Position numbers and translations under genes: made by a program | Notes under the pieces: generated by a model | The model's database searches: none | The model's input: only the letters and a program-made list of their open reading frames with translations | Told to the model about the DNA's origin: nothing | From: Leptospira paudalimensis | Lineage (GTDB): Bacteria; Spirochaetota; Leptospiria; Leptospirales; Leptospiraceae | Assembly: GCF_026151345.1 (NCBI RefSeq) | Contig: NZ_JAMQPR010000001.1 | Coordinates: forward strand, 310,231-374,230 | DNA length: 64,000 nt | Direction of reading: 5' to 3' | In this document: piece after piece, positions 18,403 through 26,771 of the stretch | Numbering within the stretch: position 1 is the first letter of the stretch | Layout of the letters: each line of letters opens with the position of its first letter

Positions 18403-19578
18403 ATGTTTCCATACTTTGTTACGAGTGTTATTTGTTTCTTTTTTGTTGGTAGTTTGTTTGCACAAATAATTGAATCTGAGTTTTTATACAGTACTAATTT
18501 TGATGTTCGACCAACTTTTGTAGAATCAAGTAATCCATATTTTGTCAATGGTGGTAAGTGGATTTATCTTGGTAAAACTGCTGATTTTGATGAACCTGGA
18601 ATCTATTTTTACGATACAACTTCTAAACAAAAAATTTATAAATCCATTCCATTAGAAGCATATTATCTGGCTCATACAACAGATTTTATTGGCCAAATCG
18701 AGAACAAAGGCAAACGTCTCCCTCTAACCATCTACGAATTTTTATATTATGAAGAAGGAAATCATCGTGCAGGATTTATCCTTGAAAACAAAGCAAAATC
18801 ATCAAAAACAAAAAAATACTTCTATGTAGGTTGGGATTTAATTGCAAATAACATCGATGTGGTGGAACCTATCTTTGAGATCCCAGAGGAGGATCCAAAA
18901 TCATTTGCACAAAGTTCTTATATCGGTTATTCTGAAAAGGACCAAGCAGCTTATTTTACATTCGCTGTGGATGCAGATCTAAAAGATGATGTATCAGAAG
19001 ATGTATCTGCCTTCATTTATAAAATTCAAAATCAAAACTTAACAAAAGTAAGGGAATACAAATCCAAATTTTACCCATATACACCTGAATTCCATCCAGA
19101 ATCTAATCAGATTGTTATTGCAGCTTATGCAGAAGCGTTTCAAAATCGAAATCCAATTGGTTATTTATTACAATTAGATACCAATTCATTCCAATCGTTT
19201 TCAATCCCTTCCACTCCTTATGGAATTTGTTTTTCAAAGGATGGAAAAACTTTGTATATGGCTGCTTCCGATACTGGTGAAGTGAGAATTTATAATACAG
19301 ATAACTTAAACGATGTCAAAAAAACAAAGTGGGGAACTCACGGCCATCGATTAGGATTTTGGAAAGAAGGGGAATTGGTTTGGGTTCGTAATTCGGGACT
19401 TCATATATATGATCCCAAAACATTAAAACAAAAGAAAGTAATCCCAACGAAAAAATTTTATAAAAACTATGTGAATGTAAGTGGATCCGTATTTCTACCG
19501 TTTCAAAAATTATTACTTAGGAATATTTTGGAAGACCCAAAAGGGGGAGCCTCAAGCCGAATTTTAATCGCTGAATGA
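18403..19578 (+). CDS. Secreted beta-propeller-like protein of unknown function
   Basis: I choose ATG 18403 over ATG 18379 because GGGAGA lies 5 nt before it and it begins directly with a signal peptide (MFPYFVTSVICFFFVGSLFA). The 391-residue product has repeated strand patterns of WD/YVTN type: WIYLGKTADFDEPGIYFYDT, GICFSKDGKTLYMAASDTGEVRIY, GELVWVRNSGLHIYDPKTLK. A six- or seven-bladed propeller in the periplasm is therefore the best guess. No catalytic residues are evident and no specific family is recognised. It stands alone, ending in a strong hairpin at 19593-19638. Confidence 0.7.
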   Translation: MFPYFVTSVICFFFVGSLFAQIIESEFLYSTNFDVRPTFVESSNPYFVNGGKWIYLGKTADFDEPGIYFYDTTSKQKIYKSIPLEAYYLAHTTDFIGQIENKGKRLPLTIYEFLYYEEGNHRAGFILENKAKSSKTKKYFYVGWDLIANNIDVVEPIFEIPEEDPKSFAQSSYIGYSEKDQAAYFTFAVDADLKDDVSEDVSAFIYKIQNQNLTKVREYKSKFYPYTPEFHPESNQIVIAAYAEAFQNRNPIGYLLQLDTNSFQSFSIPSTPYGICFSKDGKTLYMAASDTGEVRIYNTDNLNDVKKTKWGTHGHRLGFWKEGELVWVRNSGLHIYDPKTLKQKKVIPTKKFYKNYVNVSGSVFLPFQKLLLRNILEDPKGGASSRILIAE

Positions 19579-19592
19579 TAGGAATTGATAAT

Positions 19593-19638
19593 CCTCTTAC
19601 CCACATCCTAAAAGATTTTATAGTTTGTGGGTAAGGGG
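19593..19638. terminator. Hairpin between convergent genes
   Basis: A 13-bp stem (CCTCTTACCCACA at 19593-19605 with TGTGGGTAAGGGG at 19626-19638, one G-U pair) has a 20-nt loop and sits between the convergent genes ending at 19578 and 19660. The downstream T-rich TTTGTTTTTTATTT is some 20 nt away on the + strand, so it may act as a bidirectional terminator or mRNA end stabiliser. Confidence 0.55.
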
Positions 19639-19659
19639 GAAATGATTTAGATTTGTTTT

Positions 19660-20508
19660 TTATTTCCAAGCACTCGCATGGTCTTCTGCATATTTTTGAA
19701 ATGAAATTGGATCGTTTCCAGTGATTTTTTTGACAGTATCAAGTATAGGAGCTGAGAATCCTTCTTTTAACGCACCTGCAATCATCACTAAAAAAGCCGC
19801 ATAATCTTTTGATAGTCCAGCAGATACCAAAGAATTTTCAAAAACCTTTGGATCAACATCAATGTATTCAATGTTTTTTCCACTAACAGACGATAAATAT
19901 TTTGCGACTTGAAAATGATCAATGGATTCTTTCCCAGTAAGAGTGAATGCCTGTTTTTGAAAATCATTAGTAGTTAAAAGTATAGAAGCAACCGACGCAA
20001 TGTCTCTCGCATCTATAAAACTAACATTTGCGTTTCCTCCAGGAAAATAAATCTTTTGATCCTGTTTGATGCCTGCAATCCAAAACGTATGAAAGTTTTG
20101 CATAAACCAATTTGGTCTTATGATGTTCCAAGAAAGGCCAGATCCTTCTAATAGAATTTCTGTTTTTCGGAAAGGAGCTTCTGGTGGTGCATGGTCTACT
20201 CCCATCGCTGTCATGAGTACAATTTTTTTCAATCCAACTTGTTTTGCTTTTTCAATCCAAGGAGAAAGGATTTCATATTGGTTTGTTTCACCAGGAGGGC
20301 TTAAAAAGAATGCAGCATCCACTGATTCTAAAATCTCTATCCCCTTTTTTGGGTCCTTTGAATCTGCTACCACCCAGTTCAAGTTCGTTTCTTTTGTTTG
20401 TGTTTCTGGTTTTCTAGAACCTGCAAAAACTTCGTGTCCTTTTTTTTGTAATTCTTTGACGAGATACCCACCAACAAGACCTGATCCACCATATACAAAT
20501 ACTTTCAT
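19660..20508 (-). CDS. NmrA-like NAD(P)-binding oxidoreductase/redox sensor
   Basis: This 282-residue atypical short-chain dehydrogenase-like protein has the nucleotide-binding motif VYGGSGLVGGYLV at residues 4-16. An NmrA-type body follows (DAAFFLSPPGET, IVLMTAMGVDH, NIIRPNWFMQNF). The usual SDR YxxxK catalytic pair is not evident, as in NmrA/QorB-type members that sense NAD(P) redox state or reduce quinones. It is transcribed divergently from an AraC-family regulator with 165 bp between starts, so it is probably the regulator's target. Confidence 0.85.
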   Translation of the reverse strand: MKVFVYGGSGLVGGYLVKELQKKGHEVFAGSRKPETQTKETNLNWVVADSKDPKKGIEILESVDAAFFLSPPGETNQYEILSPWIEKAKQVGLKKIVLMTAMGVDHAPPEAPFRKTEILLEGSGLSWNIIRPNWFMQNFHTFWIAGIKQDQKIYFPGGNANVSFIDARDIASVASILLTTNDFQKQAFTLTGKESIDHFQVAKYLSSVSGKNIEYIDVDPKVFENSLVSAGLSKDYAAFLVMIAGALKEGFSAPILDTVKKITGNDPISFQKYAEDHASAWK

Positions 20509-20673
20509 CGTTTGTTACCTTATTCCCTCAGATTCAATTTTCCTTTTACTTCCTTGAATCTTGTAAATTTAGTGTATCACAAAAACCTAGACTTTCTATG
20601 TCGAAAAATATTAAAAATATATCCAAAAGTATAAATTGATAGACAAATGGTAGAGAATTGCTAAATTTTAACT

Positions 20674-21570
20674 ATGGATTTACTCTCAGACATTCTCTTT
20701 TCTGCAGGTTGGAAAAATGACCTTTTGTCCAAAGGCCAAATCTTCGATAGTTTTGGATTTCACTTCCCTTGCGAAAAAAGTGGCGGTTTCCATGTGGTAA
20801 CACAAGGCAGTTGTTATGCGAGAATAGGAAATAAATTAATCCCACTCAAAAAAGGTGATTTATTATTCATCACAAGAGGGATACACCACGAGTTATTATC
20901 TGATCCAAAAGCAAAAGTTGTTACCATTGAACGATTTTTGAATGAGAAAAATAACCAAAGGAAAGACCAAAACCCAGTCACTACCTTTGTATCCGTTCGG
21001 TATGAAGTTCCTAATGGACCTGTCCACCCACTTCTCATGGAGTTACCAGATTTTATCTATATTCCATATGAAAGTATCCAAAAACACCACTCGCTTGAAG
21101 ATTTTATTCAAATCCTTTCGAAAGAACTAGAGTTAAATCTTGGAACTGACTTAATTGTGCAAAGATTAACAGACATTATGCTGTATTATATGATTCGTAT
21201 TTGGTTACAACAAGAGGAAAACTCACCTTCTGGTTGGATCAAAGCCTTCCACGATAAAACAGTTTTGTATGCATTAGAAAAACTTCACAATGCATATGCA
21301 AAGGAATGGACAATCGAATCACTCGCAAAAGAGACTGGGGTATCTCGCGCAAATCTAGCTAACAAATTCCGGGATGTGTTGGGAATCCCACCTATGGAGT
21401 ATTTGGCAAAACTGCGTATGGAAAAAGCAAAAGTTTTATTTCAAAAAGGGAATATGGGTTTAGAGGAAATTGCACAAAATGTAGGTTATGCGTCAGCTTT
21501 CTCTTTTTCCAAAGCTTATAAAAGAATTTATGGAAATTCACCTAGTAGAGAATGGAAACGAGTTGTCTAA
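20674..21570 (+). CDS. AraC family regulator with cupin-type sensor domain
   Basis: This is a 298-residue regulator. The N-terminal ~180 residues form a cupin-like ligand domain (CARIGNKLIPLKKGDLLFITRGIHHEL). Residues ~195-298 hold the double helix-turn-helix AraC domain (WTIESLAKETGVSRANLANKFRDV and EEIAQNVGYASAFSFSKAYKRIYG). It most resembles AraC proteins that accompany oxidoreductase genes, here the divergent NmrA-like gene. Its last 33 bp overlap, in antisense, the end of the ECF sigma gene. Confidence 0.9.
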   Translation: MDLLSDILFSAGWKNDLLSKGQIFDSFGFHFPCEKSGGFHVVTQGSCYARIGNKLIPLKKGDLLFITRGIHHELLSDPKAKVVTIERFLNEKNNQRKDQNPVTTFVSVRYEVPNGPVHPLLMELPDFIYIPYESIQKHHSLEDFIQILSKELELNLGTDLIVQRLTDIMLYYMIRIWLQQEENSPSGWIKAFHDKTVLYALEKLHNAYAKEWTIESLAKETGVSRANLANKFRDVLGIPPMEYLAKLRMEKAKVLFQKGNMGLEEIAQNVGYASAFSFSKAYKRIYGNSPSREWKRVV

Positions 21571-22410
21571 CAAAGTTCGAATACTATCTAGTTGGTTTTT
21601 TTTAGGTAAAAAAGTCGGTTGGTTTCTGTAAATTTCAGCTGCCTTTCGGATTTTGGTAGTTTCTGGTAATAGTGGTTTCATCTGTTTCCATCTACCATCG
21701 AGTTTCATTTGTTCCGATAGTTTTAAATAAGATCGAATCCTTCCAACTTTAGTTGCATAACGAATTCTATTTTTACATTGGCATGGATTTGTACTCTTAA
21801 TTAAACTACATTCTTTTCCCAAAAATTGTTCTAATTGGTTTCTTGCTCTAGATAATAATTGTCGATAGGATTCAGGTTTGATTCCCATTACGAGTCCACC
21901 TTCTTCACTCGAAATAGAAAATACATCTCCTAATAAATAAGCCATTCTATACTTACGAGTTAAACTTTGTAACATCGCATATGTACAAGCTACTTGCACA
22001 TGTAAAACCATATTCGAAACATTGGAATTTGTATCTTCTTCAAAATTGGATCCAGTTTGTTCCAATAATTGAGAAGGTGTATTGTATTGAGATCTGTGCA
22101 ATTCATCACGGATGTTTCTAAGATGAATGTGTTTTGTTTCTAGATTTGACTTTTTAATATTGATGAGGTGGTTACTGGCTATCTTATAAATCCAAGTGGA
22201 TAGTTTGCTCTCTCTTCGAAATCCACCCAGATTTGTAATCACTTTGACTAAAATTTCTTGAGTGGCATCTTCTGCATCTTCAGGGTTCCATAAAAATTTT
22301 AGAGCTAAGGAAAAAACTTTTGGTTGGAAGAATTGTACCAACTCTTCCAACGCCTTAGTTTTACCTTGTAAACAACTCTCTAAAAGAGAGATATGTGGAT
22401 CTTCGATCAT
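21538..22410 (-). CDS. ECF-type RNA polymerase sigma factor with Cys-containing C-terminal extension
   Basis: This 290-residue sigma-70 family protein has region 2 at about 25-90 (LALKFLWNPEDAEDATQEILVKV, LSTWIYKIASNHLIN) and region 4 at about 150-195 (YLLGDVFSISSEEGGLVMGI). About 95 further residues include KECSLIKSTNPCQCKNR, a CxC cluster that might bind metal or a redox signal. That extension is seen in some ECF groups that work without a classical membrane anti-sigma factor, and none is encoded nearby. It overlaps the DUF1304 gene by 4 bp (ATGA), so the two are co-translated. The 3' end overlaps araC by 33 bp. Confidence 0.85.
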   Translation of the reverse strand: MIEDPHISLLESCLQGKTKALEELVQFFQPKVFSLALKFLWNPEDAEDATQEILVKVITNLGGFRRESKLSTWIYKIASNHLINIKKSNLETKHIHLRNIRDELHRSQYNTPSQLLEQTGSNFEEDTNSNVSNMVLHVQVACTYAMLQSLTRKYRMAYLLGDVFSISSEEGGLVMGIKPESYRQLLSRARNQLEQFLGKECSLIKSTNPCQCKNRIRYATKVGRIRSYLKLSEQMKLDGRWKQMKPLLPETTKIRKAAEIYRNQPTFLPKKNQLDSIRTLLDNSFPFSTR

Positions 22411-22784
22411 CGTTTATGATTGGCCAACCAATGTACAACTAATGCTAAAAATGCGGGTAATCCTTGCGAAAACAAAATCGAAAATTTTGCAGTGGCTGAG
22501 CCATAAATCCCCGCGACCACAACACAAACGAGAAAAAACAGAATCGTTTGGAATTTTTGGTTTTGTTCTTTGATGAAAAACAGTGCCCAAAATAATCCTG
22601 CAGCCAAAAACCCATTGTACAAACCTTGGTTTTTCGCAAGTTTTGCAGTGATTTCTGCTGTTTCAGGTGTGAGTTGGAATACTTTCATTCCAAATTCTGT
22701 TTTCCATAAGAACATTTCCAACACCAATATAAATACATGTTCTACCGCTACAAAACCAGTGAGTATGAGAGAAGTGAGTTTCAT
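22407..22784 (-). CDS. DUF1304 family small membrane protein
   Basis: This 125-residue protein has four predicted transmembrane helices (about 5-25, 50-70, 77-97, 100-120). It shows the DUF1304 pattern: an early helix with EHVFILVLEMFLW, then KNQGLYNGFLAAGLFW. Function of the family is unknown. GGAGG lies 6 nt before ATG 22784. It leads an operon with the ECF sigma factor (4-bp overlap), so it may be the sigma factor's partner or its first target. Confidence 0.87.
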   Translation of the reverse strand: MKLTSLILTGFVAVEHVFILVLEMFLWKTEFGMKVFQLTPETAEITAKLAKNQGLYNGFLAAGLFWALFFIKEQNQKFQTILFFLVCVVVAGIYGSATAKFSILFSQGLPAFLALVVHWLANHKR

Positions 22785-22812
22785 TGAATCCTCCTAATGA
22801 TTCCTTTCTATC

Positions 22813-22843
22813 TTGTGACAACAGGATTTGTCGGTTGTGACAA
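22813..22843 (-). promoter_or_regulatory. Duplicated TTGTnACAA motif upstream of DUF1304-sigma operon
   Basis: TTGTGACAA occurs at 22813-22821 and again at 22835-22843, 22 bp apart. Read on the minus strand this is TGTCACA-N15-TGTCAC, close to the TGTCACA-type -35 motif described for some ECF sigma groups, with the second copy at a -10-like place about 30 bp before the start codon. Each copy is also a 9-bp palindrome, so a pair of repressor sites is the alternative. Confidence 0.45.
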
Positions 22844-23006
22844 AGTTTGGAAAAAAAATGAAAAAAATCCGTCCATTCTGGTTGAAAAGTCGCACTTGCA
22901 CCAGATCGAGCGGTATAACAAAGTCAGCCTTTTCAAAAAACACTCGAAACCATAATCAGTATCACTTTTGTTATTAAAATCTTCCAATAAAAAGTGAAAA
23001 TAAAAG

Positions 23007-24812
23007 ATGAAAACTATACCAACTTGTTTCCGTTACATTACGATTATATTACTATTCTTCTTAGTCTCTTGCAATCAAAATGGAGGTACGAACCAAGCGT
23101 CTTTGTTTGGTCTCTTAGCATTTGTCGGATCCAATTCACAATCCACCGATACTTCACCACCGTCAAATCCGACTGACCCCATTATTCCTCCCGTAAATAC
23201 AACTCCTACACCTCCAGCACCTTCGACGGAAGTATGTGTATTAGGCACAGATGCATTTTATGTGAATGGGGATTCTGGGAATGATTCCAATGTTGGAAGT
23301 AAAACGGAACCAGTACGAACCATACATAAAGCAATGGAGTTAGCTTCAGCAGGTAAAGTAATTTGTGTCACATTCAAGTCAGGTGGAAATTCATATTCAG
23401 AAGAAGACATAACATTAACTGCAAAATCGGGAGTCAGCCTTTATGGTGGATACAATACTTCTTGGGTTCGTGATCAAATCCAAAATCCAACTAAGTGGAA
23501 AACGAATCGAATCGGCATTATGTATTCGAATTTAAATGGCGATGCAGAAATATCTGGATTTCAAATTACAGCGAAAGACCCAACAACACCAAACGAAAGT
23601 TCGTACGGAATTTTAGTCACAAGTGGAACGGCAAAACTTACGATTAAAAATGTAAATGTGCAAGCTGGCTCTGTCCCGCAACTTCCTTCTTCAACACCAG
23701 GATCAAGCATTGGCATTTTGGTCTCAAACTTATCTCACCTAATCATTGATACATCAGAAATTCGCAGTGGAACAGCAGCTAATGGCAGCGATGGAATTGA
23801 TGGAACCAATGGTATAGGTGGTGGGAATGGTGGGGATGGAACCAATGGAAATATAGATAATTCTTCAATTAATGCTCTGGGAGGACTTGGTGGTGTAAAT
23901 CCCTCCTTTTCGAACTTGAATGGTTATGCTGGAGGCCGTGGAGGAAAAGGGGCTGAAAATGGAATCAGTGGTCTTGGTCCCTGTGGGGGCACAGGCTCAA
24001 TATACAATAATTCTACTTCGACTAGTTTCAATAATCCTGGATTAGCACCTAACTGTGAAGTTGTAAATGGAACATCTGGAAACCAAGGAATGTCCCAATC
24101 AAATTTAATTGGTTCATTTTCGCCCTTTTACACTCCTTTGAACGGTTTTGATGGTGAAGATGGATCTAACGGGACTCCTGGAAGTGGTGGCGGAGGCGGA
24201 GGCGGACAATCTTGTTTTTTTTGCGTTAATGGAACTGGAAACGGAGGGGGAGGCGGAGGTGCTGCTGGAAGTAAGGGTAATAAAGGAACTGGGAGTAAAG
24301 GAGGAGCATCTAGTTTTGCAATCGTATTACTAAGTTTAGGTGATGTTTCTTTATCTAACTCAAGGTTTATTTCAGGAACTGCTGGTAACGGAGGATTGGC
24401 TGGCAAAGGTGGAGAGGGAGGATCTGGAGGCCTCAAGGGAAACGGTGCAAGTGTTGGTGTAGGTGAAGTTGGTAAAGGTGGAGACGGTGCTCCTGGTGGT
24501 AAAGGAGGGAATGGGGGAGATGGCAGTGCAGGTAGTGGCGGATCTTCCATTGCTCTGGTTTTACAATCAGTTTCCAGTTTAACTGCAAATCAAAATCACT
24601 TCCAAACAGGCACAGCTGGTAATGGTGGGTCAGCTCGCAATTCCCATTCGGGGAACGGAGGCCACTCCATTGGGGTCTATTCTACCAATGGAAATTCATA
24701 CACTCTCAATGATTCTGTATTCCTGTTAGGTAATGAAGGAAGTAATGGATCCATCACTGGATCAGGTATGCAGTCATCTCCTGGCCAAAAGAAAAATCTG
24801 AGTTGGGAATAA
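23007..24812 (+). CDS. Gly-rich, collagen-like surface lipoprotein with beta-helix N-terminal part
   Basis: This 601-residue protein has a lipoprotein signal (LLFFLVSC, C22), a short Thr/Pro linker (about 45-75), and a DUF1565-like parallel beta-helix segment (AFYVNGDSGNDSNVGS, VRTIHKAMELA). From about residue 255 it has long Gly-rich GxxG tracts (GGNGGDGTNG, GGAGGKG-like) interrupted by strands such as SSFAIVLLSLGDVSLSNSRF. It resembles PE_PGRS/collagen-like surface proteins. Paired Cys (SCFFCVNG) sit in the middle. It is likely an outer-surface structural protein or adhesin; the ligand is unknown. It is preceded by a 220-bp gap with no clear promoter. Confidence 0.75.
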   Translation: MKTIPTCFRYITIILLFFLVSCNQNGGTNQASLFGLLAFVGSNSQSTDTSPPSNPTDPIIPPVNTTPTPPAPSTEVCVLGTDAFYVNGDSGNDSNVGSKTEPVRTIHKAMELASAGKVICVTFKSGGNSYSEEDITLTAKSGVSLYGGYNTSWVRDQIQNPTKWKTNRIGIMYSNLNGDAEISGFQITAKDPTTPNESSYGILVTSGTAKLTIKNVNVQAGSVPQLPSSTPGSSIGILVSNLSHLIIDTSEIRSGTAANGSDGIDGTNGIGGGNGGDGTNGNIDNSSINALGGLGGVNPSFSNLNGYAGGRGGKGAENGISGLGPCGGTGSIYNNSTSTSFNNPGLAPNCEVVNGTSGNQGMSQSNLIGSFSPFYTPLNGFDGEDGSNGTPGSGGGGGGGQSCFFCVNGTGNGGGGGGAAGSKGNKGTGSKGGASSFAIVLLSLGDVSLSNSRFISGTAGNGGLAGKGGEGGSGGLKGNGASVGVGEVGKGGDGAPGGKGGNGGDGSAGSGGSSIALVLQSVSSLTANQNHFQTGTAGNGGSARNSHSGNGGHSIGVYSTNGNSYTLNDSVFLLGNEGSNGSITGSGMQSSPGQKKNLSWE

Positions 24813-24829
24813 AAAGGCAGTTCGATTAA

Positions 24830-24854
24830 TCGAGGAACATTTAAGGTTCCTCGA
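24830..24854. terminator. Hairpin at convergent gene ends
   Basis: A 9-bp stem (TCGAGGAAC / GTTCCTCGA, 7-nt loop) overlaps the stop codon of the minus-strand lipoprotein gene and lies 18 bp after the Gly-rich gene. There is no T-run on either side, so it is a weak or Rho-assisted terminator at best. Confidence 0.4.
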
Positions 24855-26448
24855 AGCCAGGTCTCGTTTTAACTTCCAAGAAGCCTTCCTCAGCCGGATA
24901 ATTGAGATATCTAGATAATGTTACGATTCTGCCATAACAAACATTCCGATACTGAATATTAAAATCAAATAATACATTTGGCGGTGGTGAAACTGAAACA
25001 TTGGTTTCATAGTAAACTGATTTAATGCGTCCATCACTTCCGCGTAAGCGAAATGTCACATCCTGCAATTCATTTTTTCCATTTCCATAACTCAATTCAT
25101 CTAATCCTGTAAATCTGGTTCCATCAGTCGGAGAAAGGATATTCCCACGAAATTCATCAATGAATGGAATGTATGTAATTTTTGGAAAAAATTCAAGGAC
25201 GTTTGTATTGGTTGAACCAATAAACTGATTCCATATTAAATTTCCATTCCAATCAAATTTTAAGAGGATATGATTTCGATAATTTCCTGATGGATAAAAT
25301 TGATAACTATGAATAGGATTTCCAAATCCACCTGCTGAATTTCCAGAAGCGAAAATACCATCTGATCCACCTGTTAATGTATTAATGTCGCCAAGATTAA
25401 AAGATGTACTTGAATTTCCTAAGTAAGTTACATTTTGAATTGAATGATTGTTTATCGAAAGGTTCGCAAGAACGATTCTCGAATATGAAGGTAACGGATG
25501 TCCTGGAAATCCACTAAAGTTATCTTGTGCTGAACCACCAATTAAAATATTATTATTTGGTCCTAGTTCTGCAGTTGATATTTCTACACTATTAATGGAA
25601 GGTAAATATGTTTGAGTGGTGGGTGTACCATCCGATTTTAAAATTGCCCATCCAATCTCCCTTTGACCAATGTTCGTTCCATCCGAAGCAACTTTTGTGC
25701 TTGGGAATTCTATAAATCCTGTTGTGTCGGGTGTATTGGAAGAATTTGTATTATGTATAAAAAATAGATGGATTTGGTCGTTTTTATCAACTACCAGAGC
25801 AAATTTATTTAGAAGAAACGAGTTCACTGGTAAATCGAGATATGTATGCCAAATACGATTTCCTTTTTGATTGTATCTTGCTACCAAAAAGGCATCTGTA
25901 TTAGCTTTGCCAGAGATTGGTGTTCCTTGTGTCCCATTAACGTTGGTATAAACAACTATGTCCCCGTTAGACATTTCTCTCACTGGAGCAAAATTTACTT
26001 CTTCAGAAGTAGAGGTAGTTGGTCCTAAATAATCTAGCCATTCAATTTCAAAAGTCCTTCCATTCAATATAAAGACAATGACATTCATCGTTGTTCCTAG
26101 TGTGCCTGAGAATGAATACTGAATTCCACCAGTTCGTCCCTTCCAAGTTACATCTTCAAAAACACCTGCAGTCACTGCTAAATTTCCGTTCTTTAGTAAT
26201 TCGAGGGAATAAGGAAATACCTTATAACTTCCACTTCCCAAACGCACTGATCCTCTTGTATTCGGATCACACAACGTTTTTAAGTATTCATTCCATAAAG
26301 CCGTCTCAAAATAACTTCTGGATCTTGGATCACTTGGATTGTTTAAATTTAATTTACAATTTGTGATCGTTATCATCAAAACTGAAAGATGAAGGAGTAA
26401 TGAAATGAGAGTATAAAATTTAGACAAAATATTCATGAATTGAGCCAT
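24841..26448 (-). CDS. Hypothetical lipoprotein, probable beta-propeller
   Basis: I do not recognise a named family. The product has about 535 residues, with signal MNILSKFYTLISLLLHLSVLM and lipobox ITNC. The body is strand-rich with propeller-like phrases (GNLAVTAGVFEDVTWKGRTG, NGDIVVYTNVNG, GSDGIFASGNSAGG, ILLKFDWNGNLIWNQFIGSTN). The last resembles SBBP-type repeats of Leptospira surface proteins. A start at ATG 26448 or 26436 is better than TTG 26454; no strong ribosome-binding site decides. The C-terminal region has one likely disulfide Cys. It is convergent with the Gly-rich lipoprotein gene. Confidence 0.65.
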   Translation of the reverse strand: MAQFMNILSKFYTLISLLLHLSVLMITITNCKLNLNNPSDPRSRSYFETALWNEYLKTLCDPNTRGSVRLGSGSYKVFPYSLELLKNGNLAVTAGVFEDVTWKGRTGGIQYSFSGTLGTTMNVIVFILNGRTFEIEWLDYLGPTTSTSEEVNFAPVREMSNGDIVVYTNVNGTQGTPISGKANTDAFLVARYNQKGNRIWHTYLDLPVNSFLLNKFALVVDKNDQIHLFFIHNTNSSNTPDTTGFIEFPSTKVASDGTNIGQREIGWAILKSDGTPTTQTYLPSINSVEISTAELGPNNNILIGGSAQDNFSGFPGHPLPSYSRIVLANLSINNHSIQNVTYLGNSSTSFNLGDINTLTGGSDGIFASGNSAGGFGNPIHSYQFYPSGNYRNHILLKFDWNGNLIWNQFIGSTNTNVLEFFPKITYIPFIDEFRGNILSPTDGTRFTGLDELSYGNGKNELQDVTFRLRGSDGRIKSVYYETNVSVSPPPNVLFDFNIQYRNVCYGRIVTLSRYLNYPAEEGFLEVKTRPGFEEP

Positions 26449-26616
26449 CGCCAAACTCGAATGTGAGCTGGAATTTGTTTATGATTTTAGACATGTAACG
26501 AATAAAATTCCTAGATTGTTCCTCAAGTTTTTTTACAATTCAATGAATGAAAATCATTCACGTGTTACGTTTATTCCCGAGCGGAAAATCGCTACAAACT
26601 TCGCATTACATGTATC

Positions 26617-26724
26617 TTGCGCCAGCGATTGCAGCGGAAATCCTTTTGCGAAGCAAAAGATTGGAGCGTAAAGCGCAGTCTTGTTACAGTGAATTTGAAT
26701 TGGTCCATCCAATGGAGGCGCCCA
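26617..26724 (-). repeat. Structured GC-rich intergenic element, copy C
   Basis: On the minus strand this begins GGGCGCCTCC and ends GCTGGCGC, so the ends pair (GCGCC/GGCGC). Inside it has the core TGCGCT-TT-ACGCTCC and a hairpin CTTTTGC-GAA-GCAAAAG (26643-26659). It is a diverged relative of the elements at 30152-30285 and 34774-34903. It fills most of the 320-bp gap between the lipoprotein start (26448) and the glgA stop (26772), downstream of glgA. The rest of the gap is AT-rich with no gene seen. Confidence 0.55.
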
Positions 26725-26771
26725 TTTTGACGAGCATAAGTCGATGAATTGAAAACGATGTTTGAAATGGA

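Noticed and set aside
24128..24550. 140-residue Pro-rich open frame on the minus strand
   Set aside because: It is the mirror of the Gly codons (GGN read as NCC) in the Gly-rich lipoprotein gene.
26643..26659. TTTG-N5-CAAA, a possible LexA-type box
   Set aside because: It is the hairpin of element C, is not near a start codon, and neither neighbour is a DNA-repair gene. Chance within a palindromic stem is simpler.
26547..26747. Small 66-residue open frame on the plus strand
   Set aside because: It covers structured element C, has no ribosome-binding site and its translation has no recognisable domain.
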